A DNA stretch of 64,000 bases, taken from Elymus sibiricus (taxonomy: Eukaryota; Streptophyta; Magnoliopsida; Poales; Poaceae). Numbering within the stretch: position 1 is the stretch's first letter; the number at the start of each line of letters is the position of its first letter. A model generated the notes under the pieces. The model was given only the letters and a program-made list of their open reading frames with translations. It searched no databases and was not told where the DNA came from. The position numbers and the translations under genes were made by a program. Positions 9,597 through 20,077 of this stretch are shown piece after piece. Location of the stretch: positions 309,504,486 through 309,568,485 of the forward strand of contig CM077665.1 of NCBI GenBank assembly GCA_039707655.1. The letters are read 5' to 3'.

Positions 9597-12112
9597 ATGG
9601 CGCCTGCTAAACACCCCCTTCCTCACAGATCTGCACTGATCCCCACCGCAGACCGTCGTAGCCTTATCCCAGCTACACTTGCAGGGGAGATCGAGGAGCG
9701 AATGGCCAAAAGGAGGTATATCACGGCCTTTCCGATGGACGATGCCGAGGTGGCCGCCGAGGCTGCCGGGGAAGCTGACTCCCATGACGAGGTGCCCGCC
9801 AGGATCGCCGGGGAAGCTGACTATGATGACGAGGTGGCCGCAGAGGCCGCCGGGGAAGCTGACTACGATGATGAGGTGGCTGCCCAGGCCGCCGAGGCCG
9901 CCGGGAAAGCTGTCTACGATGACGAGGTGGCCGCCGAGGCCGCCGGGGAAGCTGACTACAATGACGAGGTGGCCTCCGAGGCCGCCGGGAAATGTAAAGC
10001 TCGTCGACAGTGACGACTTCCCGTATGGCCGCGGGTTCCCGTATGTATGCATATCAACGCAGCCGGCTAGGACGTCGAGCTCGTCGACAATGACGGCTTG
10101 TCGCGAGCTATCTCACAGGTTAAGTGGCCCTACCAAGACCCCTCGGGATCGACCCCTGTCGACCTCATGCAAGGCCCAGCCGCTGATCTACTCCACTTCG
10201 CTCTCAAGAATTTGCCTTCCTTCATCTCCATGGGGCCTCTTTTGTTATTTTTGAAAGACATGTTCTATGGCGGTGGCTCGGCATCGTCAGCTGCCAAGTC
10301 AGACCTCATCGACGACGCCGACACTTTCAATGGCACCCTATCCGTCTCTTCCAAGGGGAAAGAGCCCATCCGTGACATCAGGGAGGGTACCCTGCATCCC
10401 TCCTCTTCCAAGGGGAAGGAGCCCATCTGTGACAACAGGGAGCACACCCATAATCCGCGCTCTTCTAATGGGAATGAGCCCATCTGTGACAGGTGAGGAA
10501 AGCCATCTCATGTTAAATTACTTCACTCATGCTAAATGTATGGACTCTGCAGTTGAATTTCATCAATACCTGTCTCAAGAGCCATATATGGTTCATGTTA
10601 AACCTGGTGCAGTTAACACGTTCACTGTTTATTTCAATTCTTTCGCATGTGATGTTCAGTTATACAATTTCATGTTCAAGCACCGGCTACGTTCTATGCA
10701 ATTTCGACAGTACAGTTCGAATGACTATTTTTGGTTGCTATCAAGCCTGTTGTAATGAGCATATGCCTTGTTTAACTGTTTTTCCTAGATCGGTTATTTG
10801 TACTAGGCATATGTCCTGGTTCAATTGCTATATAGTATGCCTTGTTTATTTTCGTTATTCACGTTGTGAAGTTCTATATCTGCAAGTATGCACTTTCCAA
10901 TTCAATTTCATCATACCAGTTTCAACGGCCATATGTAGTTCCTGTTAAGCCTGGTGTAGTTAACACGCCCACTGTTTATTTCTATTTTTTCACAATGTGA
11001 TGTTCAGTTATACAATTTGATGTGTAAACACGAGCTACATTCTATGCAATTTCAACAGTACCACTACGAATGACAATATTTGGTTGCTGTTAAGCTTGTT
11101 GTAGTGAGCACAAGCCTTTCCATTTTTATGTAACTATAACTAGTGTGCTTAAACGTGCACAATACCAGTTAGAATGACTATATTTTGTTGTTGTTAAATG
11201 CTAAGCCTATTGCAGTTAACACGCATCTCCACTTATTATTAGCTTAGCTAGCGTGCTTAAACCTGCACACTGAAGCTATCATTTTGTGATCATGTTGTTT
11301 ACCATGCATATATTTGGTTGATGTTTAGCCTGTCAGTACTTAACATGCCTTTCGGTGTACTTACCCAGGACAATATCGGGAACAACTGTTGTTTTTCATC
11401 AAGGTTAGTTTCATCACATGGCTTATATATATACTCCTTCCGCCCCAAAGTATAAGATGTTAATACATCAAATATGTGAGTATTTTGGATGTAATAAGAT
11501 CTTATATACTGGGACAAGGAATATTGTACTACGTCATTTTGCAATTTATGTTTACCTTCTAATACTAACTTGTTGCTTGTAGGTACATATGTCACTGGTA
11601 AAGATCCGCGTGTCGACCCTTTTTGCGTATGGGGCAATGAGATATTCATGAACCAGCATCAAGTGAGGAAACTTATAAAGGTTTTTAATAAAATGGGACA
11701 AAATATGGCAATTAAACTATTTCTTTACACCTTATCCAAGACAACAGTGAACTCCAGGATGGTAACTACGAACTCTATACCCTTGTTTTTACTGTCCATA
11801 ATGAGTTGTTAGCTTACAAATTTACAATGTCTGAATCTATTTTGTTTGTAGTGGTTCTCAAAGCAATTTACTCGGGATTACCTCTCAAACTACATGATTG
11901 GTGGACGTGCAAACGTTAAAGTATATCTACCAGGCCACGATGACTACCTAGATGTCCTCATCAACACAGAGAAGGATGGGCGGTCCGCCATCACAAGGGG
12001 CTGGCCTAGAGTCGTCCATGCATTCTGCATGGAGGAGGACACAATATGGGCATTCCGCTTCACCTTGTACAACTGCCAGAGTGTCTTTCGCCTCTTCCTT
12101 TACCATATTTAA
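9597..12112 (+). CDS. Five-exon gene for a B3-domain-like protein with an acidic repeat region
   Basis: Proposed exons: 9597-9968, 10071-10492, 11369-11403, 11583-11761 and 11852-12112. All introns are GT-AG, phases agree (0, 2, 1, 0) and the total is 423 codons with stop. Exon 1 encodes about six acidic repeats of 14 residues (AEAAGEADYDDEVA). Exon 2 has SSKGKEPI-type repeats. Exons 4-5 hold the only recognisable fold: KTTVNSRMWFSKQF, then GGRANVKVYLP, GRSAITRGWPRVVHAF and DTIWAFRF, resembling a B3 DNA-binding domain (the GR-x-n-GW-x2-F core). A nuclear DNA-binding role follows from the family only. The exon 1-2 junction is the weakest: that donor was chosen because it keeps the frame, while a nearer GTAAAG donor gives a stop. 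The gene lies inside T1 and could be captured or resident. Confidence 0.55.
9738..9990 (+). repeat. In-frame 42-bp tandem repeats
   Basis: About six units of a GACGAGGTGGCCGCCGAGGC / CGCCGGGGAAGCTGACTA-type sequence encoding 14-residue Ala/Glu/Asp-rich repeats. Most units keep the frame (one has an insertion of AQAAEA), which supports the reading frame of exon 1. Confidence 0.8.
10493..11368 (+). other. Second intron of the B3 gene model
   Basis: AT-rich, begins GTGAGG, ends TTACCCAG. It contains a repeated passage: CATATATGGTTCATGTTAAACCTGGTGCAGTTAACACG near 10583 has degraded counterparts near 10928 and 11190, so the intron grew by internal duplication. No ORF of note. Confidence 0.45.
11434..11521. 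mobile_element. Degenerate Stowaway-like MITE
   Basis: Flanked by TA; begins CTCCTTCCGCCCCAAAGTAT and ends ATATACTGGGACAAGGA, a decayed version of the Stowaway terminal CTCCCTCCGTCCCA repeat. About 88 bp. It lies in the third intron of the B3 gene model. Confidence 0.65.
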
Positions 12113-12344
12113 TACAAGTATGCAACCGTGGTTCATCATTATTTATCTGGTCCAAATGTAATTATTATTTCTTGATGTAATTCTTGAACATATGTACTTG
12201 TGAATGGAATAATGCATTGGTTGTTGAACCTATGTCTATATAAGATGGATATGAAAAATGCAATAGCCTACTATCAAATTCAAATCCTGTAGAATTTTAA
12301 ATTGTGGCGATTAAAATAGCCGAAAAATAAGCTCTGCAGGTCAT
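12113..12344 (+). other. 3' flank of the B3 gene
   Basis: AT-rich sequence after the stop, with GTGAATGGAATAATGCATTGG at about 12200. I see no further gene or clear polyadenylation signal. Confidence 0.35.
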
Positions 12345-13012
12345 TACACCGCACACGGTTTGTAAAGTAGAACGTGTGTGATATACCTCATGATTCGACA
12401 CGTTTCAGAGAGAGAAACCCTGTGCCACAATGCACACAATTGCCGTCTGTAAACCGTGTGTGATGTTAGACAATATCAGAAACGGTTAAGCAGACCTAAA
12501 TGTTTTGTGACAGTCTCCTTATCATACACGATTTATAATGTTTAACTGTTTGTTATGTCGTATGCATCCGACACGAGTATGACAGTTGGAGCGTTTGCGA
12601 ATCTTCGTATATCGCAAACGACGCTGTAGGACAAAATGTGTGTGATTTTCTCCTTATCATACACGCTTTACTATTATGAACTGTTTACGATTCGGCACAC
12701 ATCGTAAACGCTGCGCTACAGAATTCCGCGTGCGATGTTTGTGTGATCTCACACGAGTTGCAAGGATGGGTCATATGGGAAGGGCGCCATATCTCAAACG
12801 GTTGACAGGTGACTCTCGTTTGTGATAGATACGGAAATCCCATACGCTTCGTTTTGCTAAACGTTTGCGTTCATTGGCCTCCATCGCCGACGATTTTGCC
12901 GTGTCATGTGGGATGGACCCCCCCTATCGCCCACACAGGCAAGTCGATGGTTTACAACTACGTCGCGTAAAGGGGTTAAAAACCGTTTGTATAGCACATC
13001 GCTGCACCAGTG
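12345..13012. repeat. Right subterminal repeat region of T1
   Basis: Dense copies of the T1 motif in both orientations (GCACACGGTTTG, GTGTGTGATATACC, CGCAAACGACGC, AACTGTTTACGATTC, CAAACGGTTGAC) up to the terminus at 13012. Subterminal motif arrays are where CACTA transposase-partner proteins bind, by analogy with En/Spm. Confidence 0.6.
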
Positions 13013-14235
13013 CACTTTCATTATGTTGGTTTGATTTGTGTTTGCTATTTTGATAATTTGATGTGTGGGTGGACCGGTGCTTGGGTGTTGTTCTTACTTG
13101 AACAAACCTCCCACTTATGATTAACCCCCTCGCAAGCATCCGCAACTATGAGAAAAGTATTAAGATAAAATCTAACCATAGCATTAAACATTTGGATCCA
13201 AATCAGCCCCTTACGAAATAGCGCATAAACTAGGGTTTAAGCTTTTGTCACTCTAGCAACCCATCATCTAATAAGTACTCCACAATGCATTCCCTTCAGC
13301 CCAAAGATGGTGAAGTGCCATGTAGTCGATGTTCACATGACACCACTAAGGGAATCACAACATTCATATCATCAAAATATCGAACACATATCAAATTCAC
13401 ATGATTACTTGTAACATGACTTCTCCCGTGACCTCAAGAACAAAGGTAACTACTCACAAATGATATTCATGCTCAAGATCACAGGGGTATTAAATAGAAT
13501 AATGGATCTAAACATATAATCTTCCACCAAATAAACCATATAGTAATCAACTACGAGATGTAATCAACACTACTAGTCACCCACAGGTATCAATCTGAGG
13601 TTTCGGTACAAAGATTGAACACAAGAGATGAACTAGGGTTTGAGAGGAGATGGCGCTATTGAAGATGTTGATGAAGATTGGCCTCCCAAAGATGAGAGGG
13701 TTGTTGGTGATGACGATGGCTTCGATTTCCCCCTCCGGGAGGGAAGTTCCCCCGGCGAAATCGCTCCGTCGGAGGGCAAAATTGCTCCTGCCCAAGTTCC
13801 GCCTTGTGACGGCGGCGTTCCGTCCCGAAAGTCCCCTCCTGATTTTTTCTAGGTCAAATGACCTTAAGTACCAAAAGATGGGCACCGGAGGTGGGCCGGG
13901 CTGACCACAACCCACCAGGGCGCACCTGGGGGGCCTGGCGCGCCCTGGTGTCTTGTGGTCACCAGGTCGCCCCCTCCGGTAGTTATTTGCTCCAGTATTT
14001 TTTATATATTCCAAAATAATTCTCCGTGAAGTTTCAGCTTATTTGGAGATGTGCAAAATAGGTGTCTCTGATATGCTTTTTCAGGTCCAAAATTCCAGCT
14101 ACCGGCATTCTCCCTCTTTGTGTAAACCTTGCATATTATGAGAGAAAAGGCATTAGAATTACTCCATAAAGCATTATTATGCATAAAAACATTATAAATA
14201 ATACTAGGAAATCATGATGCAAAATGGACGTATCA
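13013..14235 (-). repeat. R1 3' LTR, truncated by T1
   Basis: Positions 13013-13680 match 30164-30831 closely. The LTR start on the minus strand is TGATACGTCCATTTTGC at 14235, next to the polypurine tract. About 290 bp of LTR that precede 30164 in the other copy are missing here because T1 begins. It contains the GC-rich palindrome with CACCAGGGCGC and GCGCCCTGGTG arms at about 13910-13953. Confidence 0.85.
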
Positions 14236-15833
14236 ACTCCCCCAAGCTTAGACCTCACTTGTCCTCAAGCGAAAGCCGATATCGAAAAACATGTCCACAA
14301 GGTTTGAGAGAGAGGTTTCGATAAAAACAAAATACGGACATAGTAGCATCATGCTTATTATCATAGCAGCAACAAACTTTATCATAGAACTTATTCATAT
14401 AACCTTTATTATATAACCTCATCATATAACTTCTCAGGAACAAGTAACAATTCATCACAACATATAAGTATAAAGCATAAACCTTATTGAAAACCAACAA
14501 ACTATGTTCTCAGTCAACTTTGCAACTACAATTCATCATATTTTCAGGAAGGGTCTTGTTTCGGAGCCTTTTGGCAAGTCCACATACTCAACCATCATTT
14601 AGTCTTCTATGATTGCTAACACTCATAGCATACCCATGAGCAAAAAGTTTCAACCGGACACATAGAGAGATAGGGGCTTATAGTTTCGCCTCCCAACGTA
14701 TTCACCTCAAGGGTGTTGTCAACAATAATAACTCATGCTCCCTCATATAGAACCGGATATATGTGCCTTGATCTTTCCTCACCACATGATGCTTGCAAAA
14801 AGAAAAAGTAAAAAGGAATAGGGAAGAATACTTTGACTCTTGCATAAAAGTAAATACATAAAAGTAAAAGATCTGCCCTTCGTAGAGGGAAGCAGAGGTT
14901 GTCATGCGCTTTTTGGTCTGTATGCCAAATCCCTTAATGCAAAAGAACGTCACGTTATATTGCCCCTTATGATAGCAACCTTTATTATGCAGTCCGTCGC
15001 TTGTATTACTTTTCCATCACAAGTTCGTACAACGTTCAATTTTCTCTTACACTAATTGATCAAACACATTTAGAAGCAATTTTTATTGCCTTAGTGCACT
15101 GATGACAACTTACTTGAAGGATCATACTCAATCCATAGGTAGGTATGGTGGACTCTCAAAACGTGAGTTTGGGTTTAGGGTTTTTGGATGCACAAGTAGT
15201 ATCTCTACTTAGTGCGGAAGTTTTGGCTAGCAAAGATATTGAGCAAGCACCACATGTTGAAGGATCTATGACAATATAACTTCTATGCGAATATGAACAA
15301 ACATAAATCATTACGTTATCTTCCTTGTCCAACGTCAACAATTTTGGCATATAATATTTAATGGGGGCTCACAATCATAAAAGATGTCCAAGATAGTGTA
15401 TTTGCATGTGAATCTTCTCTTCCCTTATTAATTCTTTCATGAATTGCATCATTGACCAATGCTATGTTTGTCAATCTCCAATAAATTTTACTACTTATAC
15501 TTTTCCTTATGTGATGTCATTACTTATCATAAGATTAGCATATGATCCTTTTCATTTATTTCCTTTTTATTTTGATTGCAACAAGAAAGTAAAGAAGCAA
15601 AAGCTCAAACTAAACTTTATTATATAACTCTCACTCGATTACATAGATAGATAGATCACGAAACTAGCACTCGAAAATAGATTATACTAAACTTTTATTC
15701 AACTAGATCATGAAAGAGCTAATGATCGAACTAAAAGTGATGGTGATACGATACCGGGGCATCTCCCCAAGCTTGGCTCAAGCCAAGGGGAGTACCCATA
15801 CCCGTGTACTCAAATCTCCTTTGGTGGTGAAGA
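14236..15833 (-). other. R1 3' internal untranslated region with polypurine tract
   Basis: The polypurine tract TAAGCTTGGGGGAGT (minus) is at 14236-14250, followed upstream by about 1.6 kb of AT-rich sequence with no convincing frame. A GCTTGGGGAGATGCCCCGG stretch at about 15755-15775 resembles the hairpin motif of the N elements. Confidence 0.6.
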
Positions 15834-15969
15834 TTATGAAGGTGGTGGTGATGAAGTGGTAGGTTTGTCCTCCGGCTTCCAAGGCAAGGGCTCACCATCA
15901 AAAGATGATGCACGAGTCTCCCGAGTCCTTCAACTGGCAGCTAAACTCATAACTTTAAATCTTGCTTCA
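15834..15969 (-). pseudogene. C-terminal piece of the extra 3' ORF of R1
   Basis: When N1 is removed, the minus frame that reads LQNQVFEYE just right of N1 continues here as ARFKVMSLAAS. It then meets a TGA, and the same frame resumes with DGEPLPWKPEDKP and ends TAA at 15834. It is the tail of a coiled-coil-like ORF located where Athila elements carry an extra (env-like position) ORF; I cannot say it is env. Confidence 0.4.
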
Positions 15970-17544
15970 TGATACGTCTCCAACGTATCTATAATTTTTG
16001 CTTGTTCCATGCTATTATATTATCATTCTTGGATGTTTTAGAATCATTTTATAGCAACTTTATATCATTTTTTTGGGACTAACCTATTGACATAGTGCCA
16101 AGTGTCAGTTGTTGTTTTTTCTTGTTTTTTACTTCGCAGAATATCAGTACCAAACGGATTCCAATCGTGATGAAACTTTTTGAAGATTTTTTTTGGACCA
16201 GAAGGAGGCCAGTGGGCCAAAGAAGTAACCAGGAGGGAGCCCAGGCCGCCCACAAGACACCAGGGTGCGCTAGGGGCCCCGGGCGCGCCCTGGTGGGTTG
16301 TGGCCGCCTCAGGAACTTCTCCACCGCCTCTGAGCTCTATAAATACCCAAATATTCCAGAAACCCTAGAGGAGTCAACGAAAAATACTTCCAGCCACCGT
16401 ACGTTCCAGAACCGCGAGATCCAATCTAACACCATCACGGAGGGGTTCCTCATCCTCATTGGTGCCTCTCCGATGATGCGTGAGTAGTCCACCATAGACC
16501 CACGGGTCCGTAGGCAGTAGTTAGATGGCTTTCTCTCTCTCTTTTGATTCTCAATACAATGGTCTCTTGGAGATCTATTTGATGTAATGACTTTTTTGTG
16601 GTGTGTTTGTTGGGATCCGATAAATTTTGAGTTCATGATCAGTTTCTATCCATGAATATTATTTGAGTCTTCGTTGATCTATTATATCCATGATTACTTA
16701 TAGCCTCGTATTTCTTCTTTGAATTTTTTGTTTAGTTAGGCCAACTAGATCGATTTTTCTTGCCAGGGGAAGAGGTGCTTTGTGATGGGTTCGATCTTGC
16801 GGTGTCCTCTCCCAGTGACAAAAGGGGCAGCGAGGCACACATGTATCGTTGCTATTAAGGATAACAAGATAGGGTCTATTCCTACATGAATAGATCTTGT
16901 CTACATCATGTCACCGTTCTTATTGCATTACTCCGTTTTCCATGAACTTAATACACTATATGCATGCTGGATAGCGATCGATGTGTGGAGTAATAGTAGT
17001 AGATGCAGAATCATTTCGGTCTACTAATCTTGGACGTGATGCCTATATAATGATCATCGCCTTCGATATAGTCATTATTATTTGATCTTCTATCAATTGC
17101 CCAACAGTAATTTGTTCACCCACCGTGTGCTATACTCATGAGAGAAGCTACTAGTGAAACCTACGCCCCCCGGGTCTATTTTTCCAACATATTGCTTTCC
17201 GATCTATCTTTTTGCCGCTTTTGTTTTCAGATCTACTATTCCAAAAACCCAAAAATACGTTGTTGCACTTTTTATTTGCCTCTTTTATTTTGTGTTCTTG
17301 CGAGATCTATTTATCCAATCTACAATCTAATCTATCTTTTTAGCGTGGAGAGATTGACAACCTCTCTTTCTCGTCGGGTTGCAAGTATTTGTTTTTTGTG
17401 TGCAGGTACTGTGTACATAGTGTTGCATGATCCTCCTACTGGTTCGATACCTTGGTTTCATAACTGAGGGAAATACTTACCGTCGCTGTGCTGCATCATC
17501 CCTTCCTCTTTGGGGAAACAACGACGTAGTCTCAAGCCATGTCA
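15970..17544 (+). repeat. N1 5' LTR
   Basis: Begins TGATACGTCTCCAACG, ends GCCATGTCA. It has a TATAAATA promoter box at 16338-16345, preceded at 16258-16297 by the GC palindrome with arms CACCAGGG and CCCTGGTG. Pairs with the LTR at 22720-24331. Confidence 0.9.
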
Positions 17545-17554
17545 AAGGAATTTC

Positions 17555-17572
17555 TGGCGCCGTTGCCGGGGA
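17555..17572 (+). other. N1 primer binding site, tRNA-Asp type
   Basis: TGGCGCCGTTGCCGGGGA is complementary to the 3' end of plant tRNA-Asp. It starts 10 bases after the LTR end. Confidence 0.85.
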
Positions 17573-17853
17573 GGAAGCAGTCTCTTCAACGTGCCAATCT
17601 CTGGCGCCGAGCAGACATCGTCAACATCTATTAGGTTCCTAATCACAAATTTCATCTCCTTGCAATTACATCATTTGCCATTTGCCTCTCATTTTCTTCT
17701 CCCCCACTTCACAAATTTTCCGTTTTATTCGCCCTCTTTCTCGTTCGCCTTTTTCTCGCCGGATCTCTTTTTGTTTGCTTGTTTGCTATCTTTGCTTGTG
17801 TTGCCATGTCCCTTCTATTTGCTTGCATCTTCGCTTGCTAAAAATCTATTGAT

Positions 17854-18702
17854 ATGGATCCTCATCCACTTGCTAATCTTTTCAAAACACCAAATTATGA
17901 TGAACCAATTGCTAGTGAGTTGAGTGCACTTGATTATCTCTATGAAGTTTTGCTTGAAAATCATGAATCTGAAAAATTTGATGAAGTGTTGAAAGAAGAA
18001 ATTTATAAGGTGATTCATGATAGCTCCTTGATTGAAAAGCATGATTGCAATGATGTTACTATAAATTCTATTAATGTCAATTATGCTAATGATATGCAAA
18101 GCCACAACCTTGGGGATGCTATGTTTGATGAAGATGATATTTTTAGTCCCCCAAGTTTTGATGAGCAAATTTATTATGATGATTGCATGCCTCCTATTCA
18201 TGATGATGGTGATGACACGTATGCTATAATGAGTAATGATAACCATGAAACTTATCATCATGGTTTTAATTTGCAATGTGGTTATTTCAATCAAGCGTCT
18301 CATGATAGTTATTTTGTTGAGTTTGCTCCCACTACCTTGGATGAAAATGAATTTGCTTATGTGGAGAGTAATGAAAATTCTATGCTTGTGCATCATGAAA
18401 TGAATGATTTATGTGATAGTTATATTGTTGAATTCCTTCATGATTCTACTGAAATTTATTATGAGGGATGAACATATGCTTGTAGTAATTGCAATAGTAT
18501 CAAGTTTCCTCTCTATGTGTTCAAAGTTTTGAAGTTATGCTTGTTTTGCCTTCCTATGCTAGTTGATTCTTGTTCCCATAAATTGTTTGCTCGCAAAATC
18601 CCTATGCATAGGAAGTGGGTTAGACTTAAATGTGCTTGTCATGAGATTCATGATGCTCTCTTTCATATTTCAATTACTACTTTTTTATGTGAGCATCATT
18701 GA
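17854..18702 (+). pseudogene. Conserved ORF of unknown function in N elements, copy in N1 (nonsense mutation)
   Basis: Single frame of about 282 codons from the ATG at 17854 (MDPHPLANLF), interrupted once by TGA at 18469-18471, where the N3 copy has GGG; it ends at 18702. The product is rich in Asp, Asn, His and Tyr. The first two thirds are acidic (KLGDAMFDEDDIF-like, YYDDCMPPI, SYFVEFAPT). The C-terminal third is basic and Cys-rich and best conserved between copies: YAC-x2-C, KFPLYVFKVLKLCLFCLPML, DSCS, then HRKWVRLKCAC and HEIHDAL. The Cys/His pairs could bind metal, but this is a guess. It resembles neither gag, protease, RT, integrase nor env as I know them. The 3' end differs between copies because of a T-run indel. 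It lies 282 bases after the primer site, the place where gag normally begins. Confidence 0.7.
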
Positions 18703-19346
18703 AATCATCATGCCTAGCTAGGGGCGTAAAACGATAGCGCTTGTTGGGAGGCAACCCAATGAATAATTTGTTTCTTTCTGTTCTTGAGTGTTGACACAAT
18801 TATGCTTCTGTTATGATTGTGTTTTTTTATGTTTTAATTAGTGTTTGTGCCAAGTAAAGCCTTTAGTATGATTCATAAGATGAGTAGAAACAATGCTGAC
18901 TCTGAAACAGAAACTTTGACTCCAGTGCGTGAATTTTCATTTTTTTAGTGGAGCGTGATAATGATATTCAATTTTAACACAGTGTTGCTATGCAAATTCT
19001 TTACGTTGTCCTAATTTGTCAGAATTTTTAGAGTTACAGAAGTATGGTTAGAGTACAGATTACTACAGACTGTTCTGTTTAAGACAGATCCTGTTTTAGT
19101 TGCATTGTGTGCTTATTTTGATTAATATATGGTTTGTATTGAAGGGTATAAGCCATGGCAAAGTTAAAATACAGTAGGTATAATGCAATAATAAAATTTG
19201 AATGAGTTTGCAACAGTACTTAAATTGGTGATTTGCTTTATTATACTAACGGATCTCACGAAGGTTTTGTTGAGTTTTGTGTGATTGAAGTTTTGAAGTT
19301 TTGGGTGGGATCACGATGGATGAAGGAATAAGGAGTGAAAAGAGCC
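18703..19346 (+). other. N1 non-coding middle region
   Basis: AT-rich; shares with N2 and N3 the strings ACAGACTGTTCTGTTT (about 19066), AATACAGTAGGTAT and ACTAACGGATCTCACG. No frame conserved across copies. Confidence 0.6.
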
Positions 19347-19433
19347 TAAGCTTGGGGATGCTACAACACCCCCAAGATAGTATCCAAGGAGAAACAAGCA
19401 ACTAAGCTTGGGGATGCCCCGAGTGGCATCCCC
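19347..19433 (+). other. N1 paired hairpins built on the polypurine-tract 15-mer
   Basis: TAAGCTTGGGGATGC occurs at 19347-19361 and 19403-19417, identical to the polypurine tract at 22705-22719. Hairpin 1: CTTGGGG (19351) with CCCCAAG (to 19376). Hairpin 2: GGGGATGCC (19410-19418) with GGCATCCCC (19425-19433) around a 6-base loop. The same pair occurs in N2 (twice) and N3. A role as central polypurine tract or RNA packaging/dimer signal is inference. Confidence 0.7.
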
Positions 19434-19619
19434 ACTTTCTTCTAACGACCATCGGTATTTTACTTGGAGCTATATTTTTATTCATCACATATCATGAGTT
19501 TTGCTTGGAGCGTCTTGTATTATTTGAGTCCTTGCTTGATTTTATTTTTAGTTTGTCACAAGTATCCTTGTTGGACACACCTATTTGAGAGAGCCAAAAT
19601 TATTCTATGATTTGTTAGA

Positions 19620-19880
19620 ATTGCTCTTTATGCTTCACTTAAATTTTTTGAGCTCTTTATGCTTCACTTAAATTTTTTGAGCTATGGAATTGCTCTAGTG
19701 CTTCACTTATATCTTTTTGAGCACGGTGTGCTTTGAAATTTTGAAGAAACACTCTCATGCTTCACTTAGATAAATTTCAGAGTTAGTAAATTTTGAAGAA
19801 ATCCTCTCATGCTTCACTTATATTATTTTGAGAGATGAAACTTCTATGCTCATGTTCTTCACTTAAATTTATTTGAGCTT
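19620..19880 (+). repeat. N1 short tandem repeats
   Basis: Five to seven units around ATGCTTCACTTA followed by a TTTTTTGAGC-like tail, spacing about 30-60 bp. Related repeats occur in N2 (36050-36120) and N3 (55925-56060). Confidence 0.7.
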
Positions 19881-20077
19881 GTCAAAAGCAATGGCAATAT
19901 ATGAAACTAGTCCCAAAGTGATAGATATTCAAGAGGTATATAATAAAAACTTTAAAGAAGATCATTGGACAAATTAAACTTGATTCCTTGTAATAGTTTT
20001 GAGACATGATGATAGTGATATGTGAGTCATGTTGGTGAGTAATTGTGCTTTAGTAAGAATATTGGTGTTAAGGTTTG

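Larger units (their letters stand above)
1..13012. mobile_element. T1: right part of a CACTG-ended CACTA-like DNA transposon carrying gene-like cargo
   Basis: The right terminus is at 13012: read inward on the minus strand it begins CACTGGTGCAGC and is followed by GCGATGTG and AAACGGTT motifs. Homology to the LTR of R1 starts abruptly at 13013; the partner LTR matches from 30164, so an insertion into that LTR ended here. The same AAACGGTT / GTGTGCGATG motif recurs near 1-530, 2180-2450, 3715-4275, 6016, 9050, 9282-9312 and 12345-13012, which suggests one element across the whole stretch. The left end is outside the window, so the terminal inverted repeat and target duplication cannot be checked. 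No transposase is seen, so it is probably non-autonomous. Unresolved alternative: several elements side by side, only the last ending at 13012. Confidence 0.55.

Noticed and set aside
9994..10070. Alternative first intron of the B3 gene (GTAAAG...GGCTAG, 77 bp)
   Set aside because: It has good borders, but joining at this donor (phase 1) creates TGA at once; the donor after GAG at 9968 keeps the frame.
12345..13012. CRISPR-like appearance of repeated short motifs
   Set aside because: Repeats are degenerate, occur in both orientations with irregular spacing, and the DNA is plant nuclear; they are transposon subterminal motifs.
17815..18396. 193-codon minus frame opposite the N1 ORF, also at 33660 and 54370
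   Set aside because: It is the mirror of a plus frame rich in GAT/CAT codons, which read as ATC/ATG on the other strand. The plus frame has the better start and conserved C-terminus.
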